Below, piece after piece: positions 23,328 through 31,765 of a stretch of 35,717 nt of DNA. Both the position numbers and the translations under genes were made by a program. The DNA lies in NCBI GenBank assembly GCA_030430365.1, contig JAUIFP010000027.1:1-35717 (forward strand), written 5' to 3'. The stretch's first letter is position 1. Every line of letters begins with the position of its first letter. Below the pieces are notes generated by a model, which did not search any database, was not told the DNA's origin, and saw nothing but the letters and a program-made list of their open reading frames with translations. The stretch comes from Alphaproteobacteria bacterium. Its GTDB lineage: Bacteria > Pseudomonadota > Alphaproteobacteria > Sphingomonadales > Sphingomonadaceae.

Positions 23328-24604
23328 TCTATTAGCCCGGCGATGTGCGCGCCGTAGGCTTCAAGGGCGGCGCGCTTTTCATCGAGGTAGTCGTACTTGT
23401 TGTAGGTCCGCTGCAACCCCGGTTTGGCATGGCCGAGCACCGCGTCCCGCACCTCTTGGTTGAAGCCCAGGCGGGCAAGGCGGGTTTCGCAGGTGCGCCG
23501 GAAATCGTGGACCACAAACGGAGCAAGGGCGGCATCAGGGTCATTGCGCTGTTCGCGAAGGTGTTTTTGGGCCAGCTCGTCCAGCCGAACCTTCGCCTTG
23601 GACCAGCCCGACACGGGGCGCTTACCTGCTGTGGTCGAGAACAGGAAAAGCTCTCCATCCGGGATAGCATCTTCGTCGTCGTCATCCACCCAAGTCGGCA
23701 GGCCAGAGGCAATATCCCACGCCAGGCCGAGCAGCGGTACAACATGGCCACGACGGCTCTTAAACCGTTCCATCCGGATAGCCAGCAACCGCTCTGCCGC
23801 ATCAAGCTCGAACCGCTGTGCACTGCCCCAATCGTTCTTGCGCTGTCCGGTCAGTATGAGAAGCTGAAATAGATGACCAAAGGGGTATGCCATCTCGGCG
23901 GCGGCTGCCCAAACGGCGCGGAGCTCGTCATCGCTCAGGGCCCGTTCGCTCACCTGCAAGGTCAGGTCGCGGCGCTTCATGCCGGCCATTGGCGAGGCGG
24001 CGACCAGTGATTTCTCAGCAGCGTAGTTGAACAGGCGGGACATCATCTTGCGGACTTCCCGCGCGGTGCCGTGCTTGTCCTCAGCCACAAGGTCATCGAG
24101 CAGCTTGTGCACGTCAGCCTGCGTCACGTCTCCGATCGGACGGCCGCCTAGGGTGGGCCAGACGTAATCGCGCAAGACCTGCTCCATGCGAGGCCAGGTC
24201 TCGACTTGCTTCTTCGCTAACTCCACCATCCGTTTTGAAACGACCTCAACGCTGTTGGTGTAGCGGAGCAGGTTGGCTTCCTGCCTTTCTGGCCGGGGGT
24301 CTTTCCCCTCCATTGCCTGGGCAATGATGCGACCTGCTTCCTTTCGCGCGGCGGCTACGCCGACCGTGGGGAACTGACCTATGGTGATGCGCTTCTGGCT
24401 ACCTTTGAGGGGGCGACCGGTGGGACTAACCCCGCGTTCACCTGGCACCTTGTAGATCACCGACCACGATTTCACGCCAGTTTCGCCAATGCGGAGCACA
24501 AGACCCCGTTGGATCGCATCGCCAACCTCGCGGCGGCCACTGCGCGGCGCAGTCATCTTCGCTACACCTTCTTCGGTGAAGGCCTTTTTGACCCCTCGTG
24601 CCAT
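23324..24604 (-). CDS. int: P4-type tyrosine integrase (DUF4102 N-terminus)
   Basis: 426 residues from the ATG at 24604, because AGGAG lies six bases before it while it abuts the ATG at 24610. The N-terminus has the DUF4102 arm-binding domain (LVLRIGETGVKSWSVIYKV; ITIGQFPTVGVAAARKEA). A SAM-like core-binding domain follows (about 115-205), then the catalytic domain with Arg255 in LTGQRKND, His366/Arg369 in HDFRR, His392 in LGHAK and the nucleophile Tyr401 in RTYNKYDY. It catalyses recombination at the tRNA-Gly attachment site, whose attR copy is 157 bases upstream of this gene. It begins the minus-strand operon int - 204 aa - alpA - 128 aa - primase. Confidence 0.94.
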   Translation of the reverse strand: MARGVKKAFTEEGVAKMTAPRSGRREVGDAIQRGLVLRIGETGVKSWSVIYKVPGERGVSPTGRPLKGSQKRITIGQFPTVGVAAARKEAGRIIAQAMEGKDPRPERQEANLLRYTNSVEVVSKRMVELAKKQVETWPRMEQVLRDYVWPTLGGRPIGDVTQADVHKLLDDLVAEDKHGTAREVRKMMSRLFNYAAEKSLVAASPMAGMKRRDLTLQVSERALSDDELRAVWAAAAEMAYPFGHLFQLLILTGQRKNDWGSAQRFELDAAERLLAIRMERFKSRRGHVVPLLGLAWDIASGLPTWVDDDDEDAIPDGELFLFSTTAGKRPVSGWSKAKVRLDELAQKHLREQRNDPDAALAPFVVHDFRRTCETRLARLGFNQEVRDAVLGHAKPGLQRTYNKYDYLDEKRAALEAYGAHIAGLIE

Positions 24605-24760
24605 GGTCATCTCCTAGCTGGGGGAGCGACAGGGGAGCAGAAATGGCCAAGTTTCCCCGGAACCAGCTGGAACTCTTAGTGCCTCTAAAATCTATTTGAA
24701 GCAAGCACTTGGTCTCTCACGAAGTTTCTAGATGGAACTTGCTGGGGCTAGAAAGCATGG

Positions 24761-24814
24761 CCTTGCCAAGGTTGGGGTCGAGAGTTCGAATCTCTTCGCC
24801 CGCTCCAGTTTTTC
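24761..24814 (+). repeat. attR: 54-bp direct repeat (partial tRNA-Gly copy)
   Basis: An exact copy of 13174-13227. It contains the anticodon stem, T-arm and acceptor 3' strand with CCA, but no 5' half, so it cannot make a tRNA. The chromosomal sequence beyond (from 24815) is the pre-integration flank. The 156 bases between the integrase start and this repeat show no gene and should hold the integrase promoter and arm-type sites. Confidence 0.93.
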
Positions 24815-24889
24815 CAAACCAAAGCTATGCGATTTTTCCGCGGGTTTACCCGCGCCAGGCCGTATGGCGGGCACGCCGGTTTGCTCGCA

Positions 24890-24911
24890 AGTGCAAAAAA
24901 GGTCTTGCACT
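24890..24911. repeat. Inverted repeat upstream of the TonB receptor gene
   Basis: Perfect 7-bp arms AGTGCAA (24890-24896) and TTGCACT (24905-24911) with an 8-base spacer, 24 bases before the Zur-like palindrome. It may be an operator, or a hairpin ending any read-through from the tRNA side. A second perfect repeat, CGCGGGT/ACCCGCG, lies at 24839-24854. Confidence 0.4.
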
Positions 24912-24934
24912 TCGCCTCGCTCGGGAGCAATGAG

Positions 24935-24956
24935 GATATGTTATAACATCAATATC
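24935..24956 (+). promoter_or_regulatory. Candidate Zur box before the znuD-like gene
   Basis: The core ATGTTATAACAT (24938-24949) is a perfect 12-bp palindrome, extended by GAT before and ATC after. It closely resembles the TGTTAT-ATAACA dyad bound by the zinc repressor Zur in Proteobacteria. It lies 26-48 bases before the ATG at 24983 and contains a -10-like TATAAC (24942-24947), so Zur binding would block the promoter when zinc is sufficient. The protein downstream, a zinc-type TonB receptor, fits this regulation. Confidence 0.72.
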
Positions 24957-24982
24957 CAGACTTACAGGGCATCTCCATCATC

Positions 24983-27145
24983 ATGAAATTCAGTACCTGC
25001 CTGCTGCTTTCCGCTGCAGCGCTCATTCCCTTTCATTCCGCATCCGCCCAGGAAGAGGCGGGCGAACACCGCGAACCGGCGGACGATTTCCATGGCGAGA
25101 TCGTGGTCGCCGCGCCCGGCCTCGAGCGCCTGGACCTGCTGGCCGGGACTTCGGTGATTGCCGGCGAAGAGCTGCAGCGCAATCTGGACGGGCAGATCGG
25201 CGAAGTGCTGTCGAAACTTCCCGGCGTCTCCGCCTCGGGTTTTGCGCCGGGCGTATCGCGCCCAATCTTGCGCGGCTTCGGCGGGGAGCGTGTGCGCGTC
25301 CTGACCGATGGGGTCGGCGCGATCGACGCATCGAGCGCGTCGGATGACCACGCCGTGACGGTGGAACCGCTGATCACGCACAAGGTGGAGGTGCTGCGCG
25401 GCCCGGCCGTGCTGCTCTATGGCAGCCAGGCGATCGGCGGCGCGGTGAATGTCATCACCAAGCGGATACCGCCGGCCGTGCCGGACGAGGCGTTCCACAT
25501 CGACGCTCTGGCCAGTGTCGACAGCGCTTCGAACAGGCGCGAAGGCGGGCTGTCGGTAGACGTGCCGCTCGGCACCAGCGTCGCCTTCCATGTCGACGGT
25601 TCCTACCGAAAGACCGACAATCTGGAGATTCCCGGCTTTGCCGCGAGCGAAGGGCTGCGCGCGGATTTGCTGGCGCAGGCGGATGAGGAGGAAGAAGAAG
25701 GGCATCTGGAAGAAGCGGAGGAGCTGCGCGAAGGAGCGAATACTGAAGGCGAGCTGCCCAATAGCTGGACCGAAACCTACACGCTCGGCACCGGCATCGC
25801 GTTCTTTTCGGGCGAGAGCAATTTCGGCGTTTCCTTCGACTATTACGATACGAATTACGGCATTCCGGGCCTGCCCGGCCTCGGCCATGTCCATGAACAC
25901 GAAGAGGGCGAAGAAGAGGATCACGAGGACGAGGACCATGGCGACGAAGACCACGAAGATGAGCATGAAGAAGGCGACGTTTCCATCGGGATGCAGCGTT
26001 ACCGCGTGGACCTGAGAGGCACGCTCGATCTCGGTGACGGCTTCTTCGACCGCATCCAAACCCGCTGGGGCTATAGCGACTACACCCACACGGAATTCGA
26101 AGGTGACGAGATCGGCACCGTGTTCGACGTCGAGGGCGTCGAAGGGCGCGTGGAACTCGTCCAGTCGAACCGCAATGGCTGGCAGGGCTCGATCGGCGCG
26201 CAATTTGCCCATACCGACTTTTCGGCGCTGGGCGCGGAAGCGTTCATCCCTTCCAACAAGACGGACAGCTATGCCGTGTTCGCCTTGCAGGAAGTCGATC
26301 TGGATCTCTTCGAACTGGAACTGGGCGGGCGCTACGAACACACTGATGTCGATGCGATGCAGTCGCTCGGCATAGCGCGCGATTTCGATACGTTCTCGGG
26401 CGCTGCGGGCCTATCCTACGCGCTGACGGATCAGTTCCGCCTTGGGATCAACGGATCGCGCGCCGAACGCGCGCCATCCGCGCAGGAACTGTTCGCCGAC
26501 GGGCCGCATGTCGCCACCCAGCAATATGAAATCGGCAATCCGGCGCTGGGCAAGGAAGGCAGCTGGGGCCTGGAAGGTTTCCTGCGCGGTGCCCTCGGCC
26601 CCGCAACGATCTCGGCCAGCATCTATCACAACTGGTTCGACGACTTCATCTATCTTTCCGAAACCGGGGTGGAGGAAGACGGGCTGGAAGTCTTCGAATT
26701 CCTGCAGCAGGACGCAAAGCAATTCGGGTTGGAAGGACAGATCACCGTGCCGGTCTATCGGACGGAGGGCTTCACTCTGCTGACCGATCTGCGCGGCGAC
26801 TATACGCGGGCGACCTTGTCCGACGGATCGCCCGTGCCGCGCATCCCGCCGCTCAGCCTGCTGGGTGCGCTGGAAGGCAAGTTCGGCGATTTCGATGCCC
26901 GGGCGGAAGTCCAGTGGTTTGGCGAGCAGACCCGCGTTTCGGAACATGAAACGCCGACGGAGGATTTCGCCTTCGTCAATCTCTCGCTCGCCTGGCATCC
27001 GCTAACGGGCGAGGAGAATTTCACGCTGATGCTGCAGGCAGACAATGTGTTCGATGCCGAAGGGCGCCGCCATTCAAGCTTCACGAAGGACTTCGTTCCG
27101 CTTGCCGGGCGCAATTTCAAGCTGAGCGCCCGGGCCAGCTTCTAG
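24983..27145 (+). CDS. znuD: ZnuD-like TonB-dependent outer-membrane receptor
   Basis: 720 residues. A signal peptide (1-22, ending ASA-Q) is followed by a plug domain: VAAPGLERLDLLAGTSVI, PGVSASGFAPGVSRPILRGFGGERVRVLTDGVG, LRGPAVLLYGSQAIGGAVNVITKR. A 22-strand type barrel ends with the aromatic C-terminus ARASF. An extracellular loop at about residues 301-333 is packed with His, Glu and Asp, and a second acidic/His loop occurs at about 232-252. ZnuD receptors capture Zn2+ (or haem) with such loops. No obvious TonB box is seen, as is common. A Zur-like operator precedes it. The gene lies just outside the element and would adjoin tRNA-Gly in an uninserted chromosome. Confidence 0.88.
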   Translation: MKFSTCLLLSAAALIPFHSASAQEEAGEHREPADDFHGEIVVAAPGLERLDLLAGTSVIAGEELQRNLDGQIGEVLSKLPGVSASGFAPGVSRPILRGFGGERVRVLTDGVGAIDASSASDDHAVTVEPLITHKVEVLRGPAVLLYGSQAIGGAVNVITKRIPPAVPDEAFHIDALASVDSASNRREGGLSVDVPLGTSVAFHVDGSYRKTDNLEIPGFAASEGLRADLLAQADEEEEEGHLEEAEELREGANTEGELPNSWTETYTLGTGIAFFSGESNFGVSFDYYDTNYGIPGLPGLGHVHEHEEGEEEDHEDEDHGDEDHEDEHEEGDVSIGMQRYRVDLRGTLDLGDGFFDRIQTRWGYSDYTHTEFEGDEIGTVFDVEGVEGRVELVQSNRNGWQGSIGAQFAHTDFSALGAEAFIPSNKTDSYAVFALQEVDLDLFELELGGRYEHTDVDAMQSLGIARDFDTFSGAAGLSYALTDQFRLGINGSRAERAPSAQELFADGPHVATQQYEIGNPALGKEGSWGLEGFLRGALGPATISASIYHNWFDDFIYLSETGVEEDGLEVFEFLQQDAKQFGLEGQITVPVYRTEGFTLLTDLRGDYTRATLSDGSPVPRIPPLSLLGALEGKFGDFDARAEVQWFGEQTRVSEHETPTEDFAFVNLSLAWHPLTGEENFTLMLQADNVFDAEGRRHSSFTKDFVPLAGRNFKLSARASF

Positions 27146-27183
27146 GGGCCGTGTGAGGCCGTGTGGTGCCGCCTGAGCGCGTC

Positions 27184-27735
27184 TTAGAGCTTGGGCAGCG
27201 TCACACCCTGCTGGCGCATATATTTGCCTGAGCGGTCCGCATAGCTCGTCTGGCACGGCTCGTTGCCCTGCAGGAACAGGAACTGGCATGCGCCTTCATT
27301 GGCGTAGATCTTGGCAGGCAGCGGCGTGGTGTTGGAAAATTCCAGCGTCACATGACCTTCCCACTCGGGCTCCAGCGGGGTCACGTTCACGATGATCCCG
27401 CAGCGCGCATAGGTCGATTTGCCCAGGCAGATCACCAGCACGTCGCGCGGGATGCGGAAATATTCGACCGTGCGCGCCAGCGCGAAACTGTTGGGCGGAA
27501 TCACGCAAACATCGGTCTTGCGGTCGACGAAGCTGTTGGACGCGAAATCCTTGGGATCGACCACTGCGGAATCGACATTGGTGAAGATCTTGAACTCATC
27601 GGAAACGCGCGCGTCATAGCCGTAAGAGGAAAGGCCGTAGGAAATGCAGCCTTCGCGCTTTTGCCCTTCCACAAAGGGTTCGATCATGCCCCTGCGGGCT
27701 TCGTCCCTTATCCATCTGTCGCTGAGAATCGCCAT
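27184..27735 (-). CDS. dcd: dCTP deaminase
   Basis: 183 residues from the ATG at 27735 (MAILSDRWI), the standard start and length. Dcd deaminates dCTP to dUTP, feeding dTMP synthesis. Family motifs are [14 protein letters not shown]-like at the N-terminus, [17 protein letters not shown], the active-site [10 protein letters not shown] (Ser and Arg) and [17 protein letters not shown] with the catalytic Glu, followed by [10 protein letters not shown]. The trimeric enzyme acts in the cytosol. The cytidine deaminase nearby (28334-28750) serves the same pyrimidine pool, but an MgtC-type gene lies between the two. Confidence 0.95.
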   Translation of the reverse strand: MAILSDRWIRDEARRGMIEPFVEGQKREGCISYGLSSYGYDARVSDEFKIFTNVDSAVVDPKDFASNSFVDRKTDVCVIPPNSFALARTVEYFRIPRDVLVICLGKSTYARCGIIVNVTPLEPEWEGHVTLEFSNTTPLPAKIYANEGACQFLFLQGNEPCQTSYADRSGKYMRQQGVTLPKL

Positions 27736-27832
27736 GCATGGGTGATTCCCCAAGGCGGCGCGCCGGGCAAGAGGCTGGCGCAATCGTCCACGGGAATTGT
27801 CGCCCGCGCCCCGGTGGAATGCTTGGCCGGCT

Positions 27833-28318
27833 CTAATCCTCTTGCGGCTTTTCCTTGCCCAGCAGGCGCTTCTCCGCCTTGTCCTCGACGATCCTCAGCA
27901 AGGTCAGCATCACCAGGCTGATGACGCTGCTGACCAGCACCAGCGGCCATTGCCCGGCGCCGCAGGCGATCCCGATCACGGCTGCCAGCCACAGATGGGC
28001 GGCCGTGGTCAGATTGTGGACCTGGCCCTTGCTGAACACGATCAGCCCGGCCCCGATAATGCCGATGAAGGCGCCGGTCGCTTCGAAGATGCGCAAGGGA
28101 TCCATCCGCTCTCCGCCCAGCTGCAGATAGAGCCCGATGACGGAAACCGTCATCGCCGCGGCTGAAAAACAGATCAGGCCATGCGTGCGCAGCCCGGCGG
28201 CATGTCCGCGCAATTCCCTGTCCAGGCCAAGCAGCAGGCCGATCACGGCCGCAGCCGTCAGCCTGAGGAGGATCTCTCCATCCACGCCGGTAATGGCGGC
28301 TGCCTGGTTGAGTTCCAT
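27833..28318 (-). CDS. MgtC/SapB family membrane protein
   Basis: 161 residues with four to five membrane helices: [20 protein letters not shown], then [24 protein letters not shown], then [19 protein letters not shown], and two near [19 protein letters not shown]. The motif [22 protein letters not shown] is the MgtC/SapB N-terminal signature. It lacks the C-terminal ACT-like domain of Salmonella MgtC, as do most family members. It is predicted to lie in the inner membrane with roles tied to Mg2+ or membrane potential. It ends 16 bases before the start of the next minus-strand gene region and probably shares a transcript with cdd. Confidence 0.85.
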   Translation of the reverse strand: MELNQAAAITGVDGEILLRLTAAAVIGLLLGLDRELRGHAAGLRTHGLICFSAAAMTVSVIGLYLQLGGERMDPLRIFEATGAFIGIIGAGLIVFSKGQVHNLTTAAHLWLAAVIGIACGAGQWPLVLVSSVISLVMLTLLRIVEDKAEKRLLGKEKPQED

Positions 28319-28333
28319 GCCCCGGCCTCGATC

Positions 28334-28750
28334 CTATTTCAGGCTGTCGGGACCGAAAGCGTGGGGCAGCAGTTCGGACAGGCGCAGGCTGGCCGCATCG
28401 GTTTCGCTGGCGCACCAGATCACGGGATCGGTGCGTCCCAGCTCGGCCAGTTCCAGCAGAACCTGCCGGCACCTGCCGCAGGGCATCACCGGGTCCGGCC
28501 TGCTGCCGATCACGGCCACGGCCTCCAGCCCGCCCCGGTGGCCCTGGTCCATCGCCTTGGCCACGGCCACGGTTTCGGCGCAGAGCGACAGGCCGTAACT
28601 GGCATTCTCGATATTGGTGCCGGTCACGATAGTGCCATCGGCAAAGCGCAGCGCCGCGCCCACGGCAAAGTTCGAATAGGGCGACCAGGAATTTTCCGCC
28701 GCGCGCCGCGCCGCGACAATCAGTTCGTCCCTGTCGGAATCGTCGCTCAT
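28334..28750 (-). CDS. cdd: Cytidine deaminase
   Basis: 138 residues from the ATG at 28750, the length of the small tetrameric form. It deaminates cytidine and deoxycytidine for pyrimidine salvage. The zinc site is complete: LCAETVAVAKA (Cys ligand and catalytic Glu) and MPCGRCRQVL (two more Cys ligands). SPYSNFAVGAAL and TGTNIENASYG provide substrate binding. Longer in-frame starts upstream give an unconvincing Pro/Gly/Arg-rich extension and are rejected. It lies 15 bases before the MgtC-type gene, so the two are likely one transcript. Confidence 0.94.
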   Translation of the reverse strand: MSDDSDRDELIVAARRAAENSWSPYSNFAVGAALRFADGTIVTGTNIENASYGLSLCAETVAVAKAMDQGHRGGLEAVAVIGSRPDPVMPCGRCRQVLLELAELGRTDPVIWCASETDAASLRLSELLPHAFGPDSLK

Positions 28751-28805
28751 CTCTGGCCTCCTCCTTGTACCGCCGTTTCGCCTGCCCGGGCCCGGTTGTC
28801 TAGCT

Positions 28806-29519
28806 TCAGGGCCGCACGACGACCCAGCGCACGGGGACTTCGCTCGCTTCGGAACGTAGCGCCGAATTGGCCGTCCACAAGGTCCAGGGGCGCCCGGCAT
28901 AGTCCGGCTGAAGGCGATTGCGGACCAGCCACAGATTGCGGTCGATCGAATTGGCGAGGTGATAGCGTTCCTCGAACCGCTCCCCGATCTTCAGCAAGGC
29001 GGGCTTGCCGGCATGGCCTTCCACCTGATTGATGAACGTCATCAGCTCGCTTTCAACGGCCGCGTCGCTCACCGGTTCCTCGCACCCGTCGGCGGTTTCG
29101 GAAAGTTCGATCACGGGGGGAAGCAGGCTGTCGTCGCGCGGGACGACGGTGACGAAATTGGCCGCCTGCAAATCCGCCGGGATGCAGGGATCGTAATGAT
29201 GGACCGCCCCGAAGGAGAGATTGGCCGCGCTTGCCGCAGAAAGGTTGCGGCCGAAGCTGGCATCGCGCTCTTCGGCGCCGCTGCTCGCCTCGAGATAGGC
29301 GAAATCGGCACCGATCGCCCTGAACGCCACGAAATTGACCCCCGGCCCGGCTTCGGGTGTATCGCGTTCGCCGACCAGGATGCCCTGCACGGGCCAGGCT
29401 TCGCGCGGCGGCGTCCAGTGGATGAACTGCCACCAGGCATAGGCCCCGCCGATCACGGCAGCGAGCAGGATTGCCGCCATCACACGCCAGCGCGTGGGGA
29501 ACCGCTTTTTCTTGCCCAT
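28806..29519 (-). CDS. GH25-like protein with altered catalytic motif, membrane-anchored
   Basis: 237 residues: a basic N-terminus, one membrane helix (about 14-32), then a periplasmic GH25 lysozyme-like domain. Recognisable parts are VNFVAFRAIGADFAYLEASSGAEERDASFGRNLSAASAANLSFGAVHHYDPC, which follows the family pattern of strand, substrate loop and Gly-x-Tyr/His-His-Tyr. Where active GH25 enzymes have Asp-x-Glu after a Leu-Pro-hydrophobic run, this protein has LPPVIELSE, so the expected Asp and Glu positions read Glu and Ser. It may therefore bind glycan without cleaving it. The C-terminus has Tyr/Arg/Trp-rich strands as expected. Alternatively, my alignment at this point is shifted. Confidence 0.7.
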   Translation of the reverse strand: MGKKKRFPTRWRVMAAILLAAVIGGAYAWWQFIHWTPPREAWPVQGILVGERDTPEAGPGVNFVAFRAIGADFAYLEASSGAEERDASFGRNLSAASAANLSFGAVHHYDPCIPADLQAANFVTVVPRDDSLLPPVIELSETADGCEEPVSDAAVESELMTFINQVEGHAGKPALLKIGERFEERYHLANSIDRNLWLVRNRLQPDYAGRPWTLWTANSALRSEASEVPVRWVVVRP

Positions 29520-29595
29520 CTTCTGCTCCGGCTAGTCGATCGCGCCGGAAAGACCCGCCGCGAAAGAGCGGCCGCCATTTGCTCGCATCGCTCTC

Positions 29596-30090
29596 TCAAC
29601 CCTTGATATGCAGCACGCAGATCAGCGTAAAGAGCCGCCGGGCCGTGGGGAAATCGGTTTCGACCTTTCCTTCCAGCCGCTCCAGCAGCAGCCGCGCGGC
29701 CTGATCGTGGATCGCGCGACGGGCCATGTCGATCGTTTCGATCTCGCGCGCGGAGGCTTTGCGGATCGCCTGGTAATAGGAATCGCAGATCGCGAAATAT
29801 TCGCGAATCGGCCGGCGGAAGCGGGCCAGGCCGATCAGCAGCGTTTCGTCCGGCGGCTCCTCATCCGTGCCGTGATCTTCGCGGATCTCCATCGCCAGCC
29901 GCCCGTCCTGCACGGAAAGCGCCAGGCGCCAGGGTCCTTCATGGCCGGCGGCGGCAGGGCGCATCGGCTTGAAGCTGTTCTCCTCGATCAAATCGAAGAT
30001 CGCCACGCGCCGTTCCTGCTCGATATCGGCGTTGCGCCACAGAATAGTGGCTTCGTCCAATTGGATATGCGAGATGCGATGATCGGCCAT
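29596..30090 (-). CDS. UPF0262 family protein
   Basis: 164 residues from the ATG at 30090 (MADHRISHI). The conserved UPF0262 blocks are present: ISHIQLDEATILWRNADIEQERRVAIFDLIEENSF, a GPWRLALSVQDGRLAMEI strand pair, and LARFRRPIREYFAICDSYYQAIRKAS. It ends with GKVETDFPTARRLFTLICVLHI. This family is largely confined to alphaproteobacteria and has no known function, so it mainly supports the taxonomic reading. It is divergent from dnaB, with 148 bases between the starts. Confidence 0.9.
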   Translation of the reverse strand: MADHRISHIQLDEATILWRNADIEQERRVAIFDLIEENSFKPMRPAAAGHEGPWRLALSVQDGRLAMEIREDHGTDEEPPDETLLIGLARFRRPIREYFAICDSYYQAIRKASAREIETIDMARRAIHDQAARLLLERLEGKVETDFPTARRLFTLICVLHIKG

Positions 30091-30238
30091 GGTTCTTGCC
30101 GATCCTTTCGCACCTGCAGCGAAAGGCGGCAAGCGGAACTATCCTTCCCCGATATCCACAGCCCCCAGAACGAATTGGCCCGATTTATTATCGGAAGCGC
30201 GCTTGCACTTTGCGCCTGCAAGGGCGCATTGGAGGCGC

Positions 30239-31747
30239 ATGGCCGATCAGGAACTCATGACACGTTCGCATGCGGGGGAGCAGACTGCCGCCCGCGCCTT
30301 GCCCGCCAATATAGAGGCAGAGGCGGCCTTTATCGGTGCCGTGCTGATCGACAATCGCCTGATCGAGGAACTGGCCGTGCCCCTGCGGGCGGAGCATTTC
30401 TTCGAACCGCTGCATGTCCGCATTTTCGAGCGGATCCTGGCCCTGCTGGACCGCAATGCAGTGGTCACGCCGGTTACGCTGAAGCCCTATTTCGAAGCGG
30501 ACGAAGCGCTCAAGGAACTGGGCGGCATCGCCTATCTGGCGCGTCTGACGGCGGACGGGCAGGGGCTGCTGGCACCGCGCGAACTGGCCCAGCAGATCTA
30601 TGACCTGGCGCTGCTGCGCGAATTGGTGAGCGTGGGCCGCGAGCTGGTGGAAGGGGCGCTCGACACGTCGGAGGACGTCGCGCCGCTGGAACAGATCGAA
30701 CACGCCGAAGCCGCGCTTTACAAGGTGGCCGACGGGGCATCGACCACCAAGGCGGCGGAAACCTTCAACAGCGCGACCAAGACCGCGCTGGCGCAAATCG
30801 AAATGGCGCTGAATTCCGGCGGCCATATCGCGGGCAAGACCACCGGGCTGACCAGCGTGAACGAGAAGATCGGCGGCTTGCACGATTCCGACCTTATCAT
30901 CCTGGCCGGGCGCCCGGGCATGGGCAAAACCTCGCTGGCGACGAATATCGCCTTCAATTGCGCGGACCGCCTGCTGCGCGACAAGGCCGACGGCATCGAA
31001 GCCTCCGTGGGGGCGGGTGTCGTGTTCTTCAGCCTGGAAATGAGCGCGGACCAGCTCGCCACGCGTATCCTGGCGGAGCAGGCCGCGATCTCCAGCGAAG
31101 CGTTGCGTATGGGCAAGATCAGCCGGGAGGATTTCCAGAAGCTCTCCTTCGCCAGCCAGCGCCTGGCCGAATTGCCGCTCTATATCGACGATACGCCCGC
31201 CCTGACCATTGCCGGCCTGCGCGCCCGCGCGCGGCGGCTCAAGCGGCGGCACGATATCGGGCTGATCATCGTCGACTATCTGCAGCTGCTGCAGGGCACG
31301 GGCCGCGCGCAGGACAACCGGGTGAACGAGATTTCGGAGATCAGCCGCGGGCTCAAGACGCTGGCCAAGGAGCTCGGCGTTCCGGTGATTGCGCTCTCGC
31401 AGCTCAGCCGTGCGGTGGAACAGCGCGACGACAAGCGGCCGATGCTTTCCGACCTGAGGGAATCGGGCTCGATCGAGCAGGACGCCGACATGGTGTGGTT
31501 CGTCTATCGCGAGGATTACTACGTCGCCTCGCGCGAGCCGAAAGTGCCGCAGGGCGATGACGATGCCAAGGCGCATGAAGCCCATGCCGCCTGGGCCGCG
31601 GAGATGGAGCGGGTGCACGGCCTGGCCGAACTGATCGTGGCGAAGCAGCGCCACGGCGCGACCGGCAAGGTGCGCCTGCGCTTCGAACCCAAGATCACCA
31701 AGTTCAGCGATCTTGCCGATGCGGATCGCGGCTACGACTATGGCTGA
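30239..31747 (+). CDS. dnaB: Replicative DNA helicase
   Basis: 502 residues from the ATG at 30239, preceded by GGAGG at 30231-30235; upstream in-frame starts lack a site. DnaB is the hexameric 5'-3' helicase that opens the replication fork. The N-terminal collar domain starts ALPANIEAEAAFIGAVLIDN; the RecA-like domain has Walker A GRPGMGKTS, FFSLEMSADQLATRIL, Walker B IIVDYLQLLQG and the arginine-finger region DLRESGSIEQDADMVWFVYR. An insertion of charged residues (DDDAKAHEAHAAW) near the end is common in alphaproteobacteria. No intein is present. Confidence 0.96.
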   Translation: MADQELMTRSHAGEQTAARALPANIEAEAAFIGAVLIDNRLIEELAVPLRAEHFFEPLHVRIFERILALLDRNAVVTPVTLKPYFEADEALKELGGIAYLARLTADGQGLLAPRELAQQIYDLALLRELVSVGRELVEGALDTSEDVAPLEQIEHAEAALYKVADGASTTKAAETFNSATKTALAQIEMALNSGGHIAGKTTGLTSVNEKIGGLHDSDLIILAGRPGMGKTSLATNIAFNCADRLLRDKADGIEASVGAGVVFFSLEMSADQLATRILAEQAAISSEALRMGKISREDFQKLSFASQRLAELPLYIDDTPALTIAGLRARARRLKRRHDIGLIIVDYLQLLQGTGRAQDNRVNEISEISRGLKTLAKELGVPVIALSQLSRAVEQRDDKRPMLSDLRESGSIEQDADMVWFVYREDYYVASREPKVPQGDDDAKAHEAHAAWAAEMERVHGLAELIVAKQRHGATGKVRLRFEPKITKFSDLADADRGYDYG

Positions 31748-31765
31748 GGCGCTGCGCGCAGCCGC

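Larger units (their letters stand above)
13174..24814. mobile_element. Integrated phage satellite-like element in tRNA-Gly
   Basis: About 11.6 kb between two perfect 54-bp att repeats. The gene set from the attR end is integrase, 204-aa unknown, AlpA-like regulator, 128-aa unknown, DUF5906/SF3 primase-helicase, trypsin-like protease, an iteron-rich intergenic region, small terminase, 66-aa unknown, large terminase, 275-aa unknown, 64-aa unknown and a 58-aa zinc ribbon, all on the minus strand. An OLD nuclease on the plus strand and a 122-aa gene on the minus strand lie near attL. There is no portal, head, tail, holin or endolysin gene. Integrase-AlpA-primase-origin-terminase is the core logic of phage satellites such as PICIs and P4; satellites with both terminase subunits but no capsid are not a standard described layout as far as I know. 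Many gene ends overlap by 4-8 bases, so the set looks intact and selected. A shrunken prophage is the alternative. Confidence 0.82.

Noticed and set aside
24761-24807. A second tRNA-Gly
   Set aside because: Only the 3' half is present; acceptor 5' strand and D-arm are missing. It is the attR copy.
24839-24854. Terminator at CGCGGGT/ACCCGCG
   Set aside because: The T-run lies before, not after, the stem on the plus strand, and the minus strand has an A-run after it.
24962-26341. Long minus-strand open frame opposite the TonB receptor gene
   Set aside because: The hydrophobic run it encodes is the antisense of the His/Glu-rich loop; the receptor frame has the real motifs.
30188-31654. Long minus-strand open frame opposite dnaB
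   Set aside because: Shadow of an unambiguous dnaB.
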